A stretch of DNA of 64,000 bases, from the NCBI RefSeq assembly GCF_041053105.1, contig NZ_CP163444.1:7906501-7970500 (forward strand). The letters are read 5' to 3'. Source of the stretch: Streptomyces sp. R44 (GTDB taxonomy: Bacteria > Actinomycetota > Actinomycetes > Streptomycetales > Streptomycetaceae). Below the pieces are notes generated by a model that was not told the origin of the DNA, made no database searches, and was given only the letters and a program-made list of their open reading frames with translations. Positions 18,265 through 26,967 of the stretch are shown piece by piece (positions within the stretch are counted from its first letter, which is position 1; every line of letters starts with the position of its first letter). The position numbers and the translations under genes are program-made.

Positions 18265-19511
18265 GCACACAGCGGTCACCGCGGGCGGTCGTCACCGGCA
18301 TCGGTGTGATCGCCCCCAACGGACTGCGCTCCGACGCGTACTGGAAGTCCGTCCGGGAGGGCCTCGGCGTTCTCGACCGGATCACCCGCGAGGGCTGCGA
18401 ACACCTGCCCCTCAAGGTCGCGGGCCAGGTCGAGGGCTTCGACGCCTCCGCCCTCATCGACGAGCGCTTCCTCGTCCAGACCGACCGGTTCACCCACTAC
18501 GCCATGGCGGCGGCCTCCCTCGCCCTCGACGAGGCCGGCCTCGGCCACGAGGAAGGACCCGAGGAGCCCTTCTCCATCGGCGTTGTCACCGCCGCGGGCT
18601 CGGGCGGCGGCGAGTTCGGCCAGCGCGAGCTGCAGAAGCTCTGGGGACAGGGCTCCAAGTTCGTCGGCCCGTACCAGTCCATCGCCTGGTTCTACGCCGC
18701 GAGCACCGGCCAGATCTCCATCCGGCACGGCTTCAAGGGCCCGTGCGGGGTGGTCGCCAGCGACGAGGCCGGCGGTCTCGACTCCCTCGCGCACGCCGCC
18801 CGCGCCGTCCGGCGCGGGACCGGTGCCGTCGTCGTCGGAGCCGCGGAAGCCCCCCTCGCCCCGTACTCGATGGTGTGCCAGCTCGGCTACCCCGAGCTCA
18901 GCACCGTCGACGACCCCGACCGGGCCTACCGTCCCTTCACGGCGAAGGCCTGCGGCTTCGTCCCCGCCGAGGGCGGCGCCATGTTCGTCGTCGAGGACGA
19001 GAAGCACGCCCTCGACCGGGGTGCGAGCGTACGGGCCACGATCGCCGGCCACGGCGCCACCTTCACCGGCGCCTCCCGCTGGGCGGAGTCCCGGGAGGGA
19101 CTCGCCCGCGCCATCCGGGTCGCCCTCGACGAGGCGGGCTGCGCCCCGGAGGAGATCGACGTCGTCTTCCCCGACGCCCTGGGCGTGCCGGAGGCGGACC
19201 GCGCCGAGGCCCTCGCGATCGCCGACGCCCTGGGCGCGCACGCCACGCGCGTCCCCGTGACGGCACCCAAGACCGGCTACGGCCGGGCCTACTGCGGGGC
19301 ACCCGTTCTGGACACCGCGGCCGCCGTGCTCGCCATGGAACACGGCCTGGTGCCCCCCACCCCCAACGTGTTCGACATCGACTGCGACCTCGACGTGGTC
19401 ATGTCCGCAGCCCGGCCCGCCGAGCTGCGCACGGCCCTCGTCCTCAGCAGGGGACTCATGGGATCCAACGCGGCGCTCGTCGTGCGCCGCGGTGGCGGAC
19501 TCGCCCGGTAG
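18261..19511 (+). CDS. whiE ORFIV: Type II PKS chain-length factor KSbeta (WhiE ORFIV)
   Basis: A 416-residue ketosynthase homologue without the catalytic Cys. The position of the KSalpha Cys169 holds Glu169 ([13 protein letters not shown]); most chain-length factors have Gln here (EQAGG). KSbeta pairs with KSalpha to set chain length, and the Gln has been linked to malonyl-ACP decarboxylation and priming. The C-terminal [15 protein letters not shown] replaces the second active-site His region. It starts at an ATG overlapping the KSalpha stop, with GGGAGGA upstream, and is followed 26 bp later by the ACP gene. Confidence 0.93.
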   Translation: MSTQRSPRAVVTGIGVIAPNGLRSDAYWKSVREGLGVLDRITREGCEHLPLKVAGQVEGFDASALIDERFLVQTDRFTHYAMAAASLALDEAGLGHEEGPEEPFSIGVVTAAGSGGGEFGQRELQKLWGQGSKFVGPYQSIAWFYAASTGQISIRHGFKGPCGVVASDEAGGLDSLAHAARAVRRGTGAVVVGAAEAPLAPYSMVCQLGYPELSTVDDPDRAYRPFTAKACGFVPAEGGAMFVVEDEKHALDRGASVRATIAGHGATFTGASRWAESREGLARAIRVALDEAGCAPEEIDVVFPDALGVPEADRAEALAIADALGAHATRVPVTAPKTGYGRAYCGAPVLDTAAAVLAMEHGLVPPTPNVFDIDCDLDVVMSAARPAELRTALVLSRGLMGSNAALVVRRGGGLAR

Positions 19512-19537
19512 CTCCGGGCGAGGAAGGAGAAACGAAG

Positions 19538-20276
<739 letters not shown>

Positions 20277-20301
20277 CGGGCACTCGCCAGAAAGGAAAAG
20301 A

Positions 20302-20634
20302 ATGCACCACGCACTGATCGTCGCCCGTATGGCGCCCGGCTCGGCGCCCGCGATCGCGGACGTGTTCGCCGACTCCGACCGCGGCGAGCTGCCGCATCTG
20401 GTGGGGGTCGCCCGGCGCAGCCTGTTCCAGTTCGGTGACGTCTATCTGCACCTGATCGAGTCCGAGCAGGACCCGGCGCCCCACGTCGCCAGGCTGGCCG
20501 GACACCCCGAGTTCCGCGGCGTCAGCGAGCGTCTGTCGGCGTACGTCAGCGCGTACGACCCGACGACCTGGCGCAGCCCCAAGGACGCCATGGCGCACTG
20601 CTTCTACCGCTGGGAGCGTGACGCCGGCTCCTGA
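20302..20634 (+). CDS. whiE ORFVII: TcmI-family polyketide cyclase (WhiE ORFVII)
   Basis: A 110-residue ferredoxin-like cyclase of the TcmI family, expected to close later rings of the pigment. Typical elements are HHALIVARMAPG, the LPHLVGVARRSLFQFGDVYLHLIE core and the C-terminal AMAHCFYRWE. It is the last gene of the rightward operon: an A/G-rich ribosome site (AGAAAGGAAAAG) precedes it, and a long bidirectional hairpin follows 15 bp after the stop. Confidence 0.92.
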   Translation: MHHALIVARMAPGSAPAIADVFADSDRGELPHLVGVARRSLFQFGDVYLHLIESEQDPAPHVARLAGHPEFRGVSERLSAYVSAYDPTTWRSPKDAMAHCFYRWERDAGS

Positions 20635-20649
20635 GCCGGGAACCCGGTG

Positions 20650-20702
20650 AAACCCGAGGCCGCCCGCCCCGCGACAGACGCGGAGCGGGCGGCCTGAGGT
20701 TT
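20650..20702. terminator. Long bidirectional terminator
   Basis: A nearly perfect inverted repeat with arms of about 24 bp (AAACC...GGCCGCCCG / CGGGCGGCC...GGTTT) and a 5-nt loop. It lies between the convergent pigment cyclase and O-methyltransferase genes. The outer AAACC/GGTTT arms give a short U-rich tail in both directions. Confidence 0.8.
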
Positions 20703-20718
20703 CCGCCGTGGTCCGGGA

Positions 20719-21747
20719 TCAGCCGGGCACGGTGCACTCGAAGGCGTGCAGGTACGCGTTGACCGGGCGGATCTCGCCGATGACGAGCCCGGCGGCCGTG
20801 AGCCGCTCCACCATGCTCTGCCGGGTGTGCTTCGCGCCACCGACGTTGAGCAGCAGCAGGAGGTCCATGGCCGTCGTGAACCTCATGGAGGGGGTGTCGT
20901 CCACGAGGTTCTCGATGACGACGACGCGGGCGCCGGGCTCGGCGGCCTTGCGGACGTTCGCCAGGCACCTGCGGGTGCTGTCGTCGTCCCACTCCAGGAT
21001 GTTCTTGATGATGTAGACGTCGGCCCGGACCGGAATGTCCTCCCGGCAGTCGCCGGGCACGATGCGTACGCGGGAGGCCAGCGAGCCGTTCTCCCGCAGC
21101 CGCGGATCGGCGTTGCCGACCACCGCCGGCAGGTCGAGCAGCGTGCCGTGCAGCGTGGGGTGCTTCTCCAGGAGGCTCGCCAGGACGTGGCCCTGTCCGC
21201 CGCCGATGTCCGCGACGGAGGAGGCTCCGCGCAGATCGAGGAGTTCGGCGACGTCCTCGGCCGACTGCCTGCTCGACGTGGTCATGGCCCGGTTGAAGAC
21301 GTACGCGGACTCGGGCGCCTCCTCGTTGAGGTACGAGAAGAACTCCCGCTCGTACACGTCCTCGAAGACATTGCGGCCGGAGCGGACGGCCTCGTCGAGC
21401 TTGGGCCAGACGTCCCAGGTCCAGGGCTCGGTGCACCACAGCGCGATGTAGCGCAGGCTGTGCGGATCGTCCTCGCGCAGCAGCCGGGACATCTCCGTGT
21501 GGGCGAAGGCGCCGTCGGGCTGCTCGGCGAAGACGCCCTGGCAGGACAGGGCGCGCAGCAGGCGCCGCAGGGTGCGTGGTTCGGTCTTCACCGCGGCCGC
21601 GAGGTCCTCCGCGGTCATGGGGGTGTCTCCCAGTGCGTCGGCCACGCCCAGGCGGGCGGCCGCGCGCACGGCGGCGGCGCACGCCGCGCCGAAGACGAGT
21701 TCTCTCAGCCGCATCGGCGGCGGGGGAGCGGAATCGACGGTCGTCAT
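20719..21747 (-). CDS. SAM-dependent O-methyltransferase, probable pigment tailoring
   Basis: A 342-residue methyltransferase of the TcmN/DmpM type. The N-terminal winged-helix dimerisation domain (residues about 15-95) is followed by a Rossmann domain with SAM motif I VADIGGGQGHVLASLL, and IIKNILEWDDDSTRRCL and GARVVVIENLVDD as later motifs. These enzymes methylate phenolic hydroxyls of aromatic polyketides. It faces the whiE operon across a shared terminator. It is not part of the basic whiE set I know, so a role in modifying the pigment is inferred from position and family only. Confidence 0.85.
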   Translation of the reverse strand: MTTVDSAPPPPMRLRELVFGAACAAAVRAAARLGVADALGDTPMTAEDLAAAVKTEPRTLRRLLRALSCQGVFAEQPDGAFAHTEMSRLLREDDPHSLRYIALWCTEPWTWDVWPKLDEAVRSGRNVFEDVYEREFFSYLNEEAPESAYVFNRAMTTSSRQSAEDVAELLDLRGASSVADIGGGQGHVLASLLEKHPTLHGTLLDLPAVVGNADPRLRENGSLASRVRIVPGDCREDIPVRADVYIIKNILEWDDDSTRRCLANVRKAAEPGARVVVIENLVDDTPSMRFTTAMDLLLLLNVGGAKHTRQSMVERLTAAGLVIGEIRPVNAYLHAFECTVPG

Positions 21748-21804
21748 CTGTTTCGCCTTGCCTTTGCTGTCATGCCATACGGGTGGGGGAGTCGGGGCGG
21801 GCGG

Positions 21805-22869
21805 TCAGCACATGCCCGCGGGCTCGGAGACGCCGCAGGTGTTGTGGCGGAACGTGTTGGTCTTGCTGACGTCCCGGTTCGCGAGGTCGGCGGTGCCGTT
21901 GCGCAGCACCACGTTGTCGTGGATCTCGATCCGTTCGTTGGGGACGCCCACGAAGCTCTTGAAGAGCACGATGCCGCCGGACAGCGGTGAGCTGCCGACG
22001 TTGTCCTCGACCCGGTTGTGGGCGACGACCGTGTCCTCGGCGCCGGTGACGACGATGCCCGAGCCCTGGAGGAAGGGCAGGCGCGGGGTCTTCGGGCAGA
22101 GCTTGTTGTTCTCGTGGATGTGGTTCCGACGCAGGGTCATCGCCCCGGCGCGCGGGGTGGACTCGTCGCCCACCACGAACACGGCGGCGCAGTTGCCGGT
22201 GGCCTCGTTGTGGTCGACGGTCAGGTTCCGCAGGCGCCGCACCGTGATGCCGATCCTGTTGCCGGACACCCGGTTGCCGCTGACGACCGTGCCGTGGGTG
22301 TCGGTGGCTCCTCCTTCCTCGGTGACGGTGTTGGCCAGGAACAGGCCCGCGTCGCCGTTGCCCCGGGCGGTGTTGTGGCGCAGCACTCCGCGTACGGAAC
22401 GCTCCTGGGCGATGCCCCAGGTGCCGTTGGACTCGGCGGTGACCCGCTGGACCACCAGGCGGTCGGTCCATTTGGCCCACAGGCCGTTCTTGGCGAAGCC
22501 CCGGAGGGTCAGCGAGCGCACGGTCACGCCCTCGACGGGACGGGCCTCGGTGCCGGTCACGCAGATGCCGTTGCCCGCCTGCGCGCAGGTGTCGGCGCCG
22601 GGGGTGGCGGCGGGCCGGATGACGGTGGGGAAGACGGTCGAGCCGCGGAGGGTGAGGTGCGACGTGGTGATGCGGACGCTCTCGTGGTACGTGCCGGGGG
22701 CGAGGATGATGGTGTCGCCGGGGCGCGCGGAGTCCACGGCCTGCTGGATCGATTCGCCCGGCTTCACCCGGTGCACCGACCCGCTGCCGGCCGAGGGCGC
22801 GGCGGCCCCGAGCCCCGAGGCCGTGAGGGCCGCGGTGCACGCCAGGAGGGCGATCTGTCGTTTCGTCAT
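21805..22869 (-). CDS. Secreted right-handed beta-helix protein
   Basis: A 354-residue exported protein. The N-terminal MTKRQIALLACTAALTASG is a signal peptide. The mature part begins with a pectate-lyase-like entry (IQQAVDSARPGDTIILAPGTY) and then repeated short beta-strands with Asn/His ladders (NRVSGNRIGITV, NHIHENNKL), a parallel beta-helix of the NosD/Pbh1 type. Four Cys pairs near the C-terminus and middle suggest disulfides. Such proteins may bind or cleave polysaccharides, but no catalytic set is evident. It lies 57 bp upstream, in transcription order, of the O-methyltransferase and could be co-transcribed with it. Confidence 0.8.
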   Translation of the reverse strand: MTKRQIALLACTAALTASGLGAAAPSAGSGSVHRVKPGESIQQAVDSARPGDTIILAPGTYHESVRITTSHLTLRGSTVFPTVIRPAATPGADTCAQAGNGICVTGTEARPVEGVTVRSLTLRGFAKNGLWAKWTDRLVVQRVTAESNGTWGIAQERSVRGVLRHNTARGNGDAGLFLANTVTEEGGATDTHGTVVSGNRVSGNRIGITVRRLRNLTVDHNEATGNCAAVFVVGDESTPRAGAMTLRRNHIHENNKLCPKTPRLPFLQGSGIVVTGAEDTVVAHNRVEDNVGSSPLSGGIVLFKSFVGVPNERIEIHDNVVLRNGTADLANRDVSKTNTFRHNTCGVSEPAGMC

Positions 22870-23191
22870 ATCGCGAAGTTATGAGCGCCCGTTCCGGCCC
22901 GCCACCGCTGATCCCCCGGGCGGGCCGGGGCCGACCGGGGGCCTTGTGCGGCGGCCGTACGGGCGCTGGTCCGTTCGCGTGCGGGGCGGGATCACCCGGG
23001 GGGCGGTACGCCCACGACGGTGACCTGCTGTGACGGGTCCGGGCGGGCGCGGCCGTGCGGCCGACCGGAGGACGGCCGAACGCGCTCCCCGTGTTGCGGG
23101 GAGTGCGCGGCGGCCTTTGCCTCGTGCACGGAGCACAGCACAGGTGCCGCGCGAAGGAGCCGGCCGGAAAGCTCCACCGAAGGAGAGAAGC
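22870..23191. other. Divergent intergenic region between two secreted-protein genes
   Basis: 322 bp containing promoters for both flanking genes. It includes a short inverted repeat CTCCCCG-N5-CGGGGAG near 23085-23103. No ORF with protein-like composition and no clear -35/-10 pair is seen. Confidence 0.45.
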
Positions 23192-23767
23192 ATGCGTCGC
23201 GTACGCACCGGTCTGCAGATCAGCCTGATCGTCGGCGCCGTCGTCCTGTCCGCCCCCACGGCACTCGCAGCCCCCGGGGACTCCGATGTCCGGATCGCGC
23301 CGCTGAACGCGGCCCCCGGCACCACCGTCACCGTCACCACCACCGCCTGCGGCAAGGAGACCTACGGCAAGGGGGAGTCGGAGGCGGGCGGCAAGTTCCA
23401 CCTGCTGCCGGGCAACCGGCAGGGTGTCCTGGTCGGCGAGTTCGTCGTGCCCGAAGGCGCCACGTCCGGCACGGACACGGTCACCCTGAAGTGCCCGCCG
23501 CGGATCAAGCAGACCGTCACGTACCGCATCTCGAGCCGGCCGCACGGCGGCGTCGAGGCCGGCTTCGGCTGGGCCGCGAGTGCCGCGGGCCGGGCCGATA
23601 CCGTCGCGGCGGCCGGTGCGGCGGGGTCCGTCGCGACCGCCGCGGAGCCCGCGGCCGACTCCACGAGCGCCCCGCTCGCGGCGGGCGGCCTGCTGCTCGC
23701 CGGCGCCGCGGTGGGTGGTGCGCTCCACCTCCGCCGCCGCGCGCGGCGAGCCCGTGCCTCGGCCTGA
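23192..23767 (+). CDS. Secreted, C-terminally anchored actinobacterial protein
   Basis: A 191-residue protein with a signal peptide (VGAVVLSAPTALA, cleavage near residue 27). An extracellular beta-rich domain follows, with PGTTVTVTTTACG and two Cys that may form a disulfide. An Ala-rich stretch precedes a C-terminal hydrophobic segment (LAAGGLLLAGAAVGGALHL) ending in an Arg-rich tail, the pattern of a single-pass anchor. No LPXTG motif is present. It resembles a common Streptomyces hypothetical family. AAGGAGAG precedes the ATG. Confidence 0.7.
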   Translation: MRRVRTGLQISLIVGAVVLSAPTALAAPGDSDVRIAPLNAAPGTTVTVTTTACGKETYGKGESEAGGKFHLLPGNRQGVLVGEFVVPEGATSGTDTVTLKCPPRIKQTVTYRISSRPHGGVEAGFGWAASAAGRADTVAAAGAAGSVATAAEPAADSTSAPLAAGGLLLAGAAVGGALHLRRRARRARASA

Positions 23768-23800
23768 CGGGCACCCGGCCCGGGGACGTGTCCGCCCTCG

Positions 23801-23828
23801 GTCCTCGTCGCACACCCGCGACGGGGCC
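23801..23828 (+). terminator. Probable hairpin terminator
   Basis: CTCGTCGC pairs with GCGACGGG (one G-T) around a 6-nt loop, with flanking G/C pairs. It lies 34 bp past the stop of the anchored protein and before the conservon promoter region. Confidence 0.45.
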
Positions 23829-24065
23829 CGGGGGCGGACCCATGGGTACACACGCCAGAACGTGATCGGTCCCGCGCATTTCCGTTCGGCGAATGGTCGT
23901 TTTATAGAGGGGAATTGACCGCTGGAGGCTGTCCTTCCAGCAAGGTCACATGGCGAACCCGAACTGACTATGCTCCCCGATGTGTTGCGCCGTGCTCACA
24001 GCGAGTCACCGCCGCGCAATGCATCACCTCAGTCCGTTCATTTCAGACGGTTTAGGGACCCCCTG

Positions 24066-25601
24066 ATGGTTCGTGCAGGTTCAATTTCCAGATCCCGGCC
24101 GACCTCGGCCGCCCGGGTATGGCTCCTCCCGCCCGGAGTTCTGGCCGTAGCCTCCGCCATAGCGCTGCTCCTCTCCTCCGCGCAGATACGGACACCGGTC
24201 GCCTGGTGCGGACTTGCCGCGGTCCTCCTGACGGTCGCCACCTCGGCCATCGCCGCGCGCCGAACACGCGCGGCGGAGGCCGAGCGGCACACGCGGGCGA
24301 GGGTCGAGGCGGCGGAGCAGCACGCCCAGCGCGAGGCCGAGCTCCTCGGGCGCCTGGCGGACCAGAGGGCCACCGTCCTCTGGCTCGCCCAGGAACTCCT
24401 CCCCGCGGCCATCTCCCGACTCCACAGGGGCGACGCCTCCCCGGACATCATCAACGCCGTGAAATTCGGGCAGCACCTCGACCCCGAGTACGTCGTGGCG
24501 CTCAAGGCGGCCCTGCGGACGTCCCTGGAGGCCGTGGAGACCGAGGAGCACACCCGCGACGCCTCCCAGCGCGCCCTCGTGGCGGTCGCGCGCCGGGTCC
24601 AGGCGATCGTGCACCAGCTCACCAAGGACCTCCACGCCATGCAGATCCTGCACGGCAACGACCTCGTGGTCTCCCGGGGACTGCAGAACGTCGACCACCG
24701 CAACGCCCTGATCGGCCGCCTCGCGGCCAGCGTCGCGGTCCTCGGCGACGCCCGGCCGGGGCGCCAGTGGTCCAAGGCGATCCCGCTCTACGACATCCTG
24801 CGCGGGGCCATGTCCCGCATCGTGGACTACCCCCGCGTCAAGCTGCAGTCGGTGGCGGAGGTCGCGGTGACCGGCCCCGGTGCCGAGCCGATGATGCACC
24901 TCCTCGCCGAACTCCTCGACAACGCCACGACGTTCTCCCCGCCGCACACCCCGGTCGAGGTGACCGCGAGCGAGGTGCCCTCCGGCATCGCGATCGAGAT
25001 CGAGGACCGCGGAGTCGGTCTCACCGAGGAGGTCCGGCGGCGCGTCGAGCGCGTCATGGCCCAGTCGCAGACCGGGGTCAACCTGTCGAGCCTGGGCGAG
25101 CTCACCCAGATCGGCCTCCCGGTCGTCAGCCGACTGGCCCGCGAGCACGGCTGCGAGGTCGACCTGCGCACCTCCGCCTACGGAGGCGTACGGGCCGTGG
25201 TGCTCGTCCCCCGCGGGCTGATCACCACCGTTCCCCAGGGCTCCCTGCTGACCTCGGAGATCCTCCGGAGGCGGCGCGCGGGAGGCCCCGTCCTGCCCCG
25301 GCCGACCCCCGCGCCCGACGCCGGCGGGGACGCCGTCGTGGCCAGGAAGACCGCCAACGGACTCCCGCAACGACGACGGGAGGCGCCCTCGCCCATGCTC
25401 CCGCAGCGACGACGCGAGTCGCCGGTCCCGACGCCGCTCCTCCAGACCGGGCCCCCGCCCGCCGACCCGGCGGCCTCCCTGGCCGGCTCCCGCCAGCCGG
25501 GACTGATGTGGGAGGCGTTCAACGGCACCAAGAGCGGCGACGACGCAGCGGTCGCCGACCCCATTCTTTCCCCCAGCGAGCCGTCAGATGAGGACGAGTA
25601 A
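24066..25601 (+). CDS. cvnA: Conservon sensor kinase-like protein CvnA
   Basis: A 511-residue membrane protein. Two N-terminal hydrophobic segments (residues about 15-60) are followed by a coiled-coil region (RAAEAERHTRARVEAAEQ), a dimerisation-like helix, and a histidine-kinase ATPase fold with N box LLDNATTFSPPHTPVEV and G box EIEDRGVGL. No classical H-box is evident. The C-terminal 110 residues are disordered, Pro/Arg-rich. In conservons CvnA is the membrane partner of CvnB, C and D. AGGGAC lies 6 bp before the ATG at 24066. About 300 bp upstream are free of genes; TATGCT at 23969 is a possible -10. Confidence 0.9.
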   Translation: MVRAGSISRSRPTSAARVWLLPPGVLAVASAIALLLSSAQIRTPVAWCGLAAVLLTVATSAIAARRTRAAEAERHTRARVEAAEQHAQREAELLGRLADQRATVLWLAQELLPAAISRLHRGDASPDIINAVKFGQHLDPEYVVALKAALRTSLEAVETEEHTRDASQRALVAVARRVQAIVHQLTKDLHAMQILHGNDLVVSRGLQNVDHRNALIGRLAASVAVLGDARPGRQWSKAIPLYDILRGAMSRIVDYPRVKLQSVAEVAVTGPGAEPMMHLLAELLDNATTFSPPHTPVEVTASEVPSGIAIEIEDRGVGLTEEVRRRVERVMAQSQTGVNLSSLGELTQIGLPVVSRLAREHGCEVDLRTSAYGGVRAVVLVPRGLITTVPQGSLLTSEILRRRRAGGPVLPRPTPAPDAGGDAVVARKTANGLPQRRREAPSPMLPQRRRESPVPTPLLQTGPPPADPAASLAGSRQPGLMWEAFNGTKSGDDAAVADPILSPSEPSDEDE

Positions 25602-25602
25602 C

Positions 25603-26010
25603 ATGCAGCCACTGCCGAACATGGACTGGATGCTCACGGACCTGGTGAGCAGTGTCCCGTACGTGCGACACGTGGTCGTCCTGTCGTCGGACGGCCTCAG
25701 CATCGGGCAGGCGAACACGGCCCCCGACACCGCCGACGCGATCGCCGCCGCCTGCTCCGGCATCCAGAGCCTGGCCCGGGCCATCGCGCAGATGTTCCCG
25801 CAGGGGGACGGATCGACGCACATGGTCGGGATCGAGGCCGACGGCGGCTACTTCTCCCTGATGGCCGCCGGCCCCGGGGCGTATCTCGCGGTCCTCGCCG
25901 ACCCGGAGGTGGACGCCGGACTCCTCGGCAACCGCATGCGCACGCTGGTGATCCGCATCGGCCAGCACATGACCAGTCCGCCTCGTGAGGACGTCGGGCA
26001 GGCGATGTGA
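25603..26010 (+). CDS. cvnB: Conservon roadblock/LC7 protein CvnB
   Basis: A 135-residue roadblock/LC7-domain protein (MDWMLTDLVSSVPYVRHVVVLSSDGL, then YFSLMAAGPGAYLAVL). In bacteria such proteins act as regulators of small Ras-like GTPases, here presumably CvnD. An ATG at 25588 overlapping the cvnA stop is an alternative; 25603 has AGGA at suitable distance. The stop overlaps the cvnC GTG by 4 bp. Confidence 0.9.
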   Translation: MQPLPNMDWMLTDLVSSVPYVRHVVVLSSDGLSIGQANTAPDTADAIAAACSGIQSLARAIAQMFPQGDGSTHMVGIEADGGYFSLMAAGPGAYLAVLADPEVDAGLLGNRMRTLVIRIGQHMTSPPREDVGQAM

Positions 26011-26363
26011 CATCGGAGAACCAGGGCCCCTGGCATGAAGGCACACCCGTCCCGCTCTACGTCGTTACCGGCGGCCCGGACCCCTCGACCGGGAAGTTCA
26101 ACCTGGTCACCCTCATCGCAACGAGGTCCGAGCCCGACCCCGCCATGCAGCCCGAGCACTCGGCCATCCTCACCCTGTGCACGTACCCGCTCTCGGTGGC
26201 CGAGGTCTCCGCGTACCTCGGTCTCCCGTTCAGCGTCGTCACCGTGCTGCTCGCCCAGCTCGTCGAGGAGGAGCGGGTCGAGGCCATCTCGCCCGTACCC
26301 GTGGCGGCCTATCCCGAACGCGGCCTACTGGAGGCGGTGATCCATGGACTACGCAAACTCTGA
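26007..26363 (+). CDS. cvnC: Conservon DUF742 protein CvnC
   Basis: A 118-residue DUF742 protein with a winged-helix-like core (EHSAILTLCTYPLSVAEVSAYLGLPFSVVTVLLAQLVEEE in parts). It starts with GTG overlapping the cvnB stop, and its 3' end overlaps cvnD by 20 bp. DUF742 proteins are fixed members of conservons; the biochemical role is unclear, perhaps an adaptor for the GTPase complex. Confidence 0.9.
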   Translation: MTSENQGPWHEGTPVPLYVVTGGPDPSTGKFNLVTLIATRSEPDPAMQPEHSAILTLCTYPLSVAEVSAYLGLPFSVVTVLLAQLVEEERVEAISPVPVAAYPERGLLEAVIHGLRKL

Positions 26364-26967
26364 CCTGCTCGAGGCCGGCCGGCGCGACACCGACCTGCTG
26401 CTGCCGCACGGCGCCAGGGGAGTGAAGGTCGTGATCGTCGGCGGCTTCGGCGTCGGCAAGACGACCATGGTCGGGTCGGTGAGCGAGATCCCGCCCCTGA
26501 CCACCGAGGAGACCATGACGCAGGCGGGCGTCGGGATCGACGACAACCCCGGCGCCAAGGGCAAGAAGACCACGACCGTCGCGCTGGACTTCGGCCGCAT
26601 CAGCATCAACCAGGAGCTGATCCTCTATCTGTTCGGCACACCCGGACAGGAGCGCTTCTGGTTCCTGTGGAACGGCATCTTCGAAGGCGCGCTGGGCGCC
26701 GTCGTCCTCGTCGACACCCGCAGGATCGAGGTCTCCTTCGAGGTCATCACCCGGCTCGAAGACCGCCGCGTCCCGTTCGTCGTGGCCGTCAACACCTTCC
26801 CGGAGGCCCCGCAGTACCCCCTGACAGATCTGCGCACCGCTCTGGCCCTCAACGACTCCGTGCCCATCGTCACCTGTGACGCCCGGGACCGGGCGTCCTG
26901 CCGCGACACCCTGCTCGCGCTGATGGGCTACCTGTGCACCCTCGCCGCCGCCCAGGAGACCGCATGA
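26344..26967 (+). CDS. cvnD: Conservon GTPase CvnD
   Basis: A 207-residue small GTPase-like protein of the Streptomyces conservon family. It has a P-loop IVGGFGVGKTTMVGS, a G3-like LFGTPGQERFWFLW, and a G4 position reading VNTFPEA instead of NKxD, which is usual for this family. It would switch between GDP and GTP forms under control of CvnA and CvnB. Its stop overlaps the ATG of the P450 gene by 4 bp, so the P450 belongs to the same operon. Confidence 0.92.
   Translation: MDYANSDLLEAGRRDTDLLLPHGARGVKVVIVGGFGVGKTTMVGSVSEIPPLTTEETMTQAGVGIDDNPGAKGKKTTTVALDFGRISINQELILYLFGTPGQERFWFLWNGIFEGALGAVVLVDTRRIEVSFEVITRLEDRRVPFVVAVNTFPEAPQYPLTDLRTALALNDSVPIVTCDARDRASCRDTLLALMGYLCTLAAAQETA

Noticed and set aside
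22870..23191. Small RNA or ORF between the divergent secreted-protein genes
   Set aside because: No protein-like frame and only a weak hairpin; evidence is insufficient.
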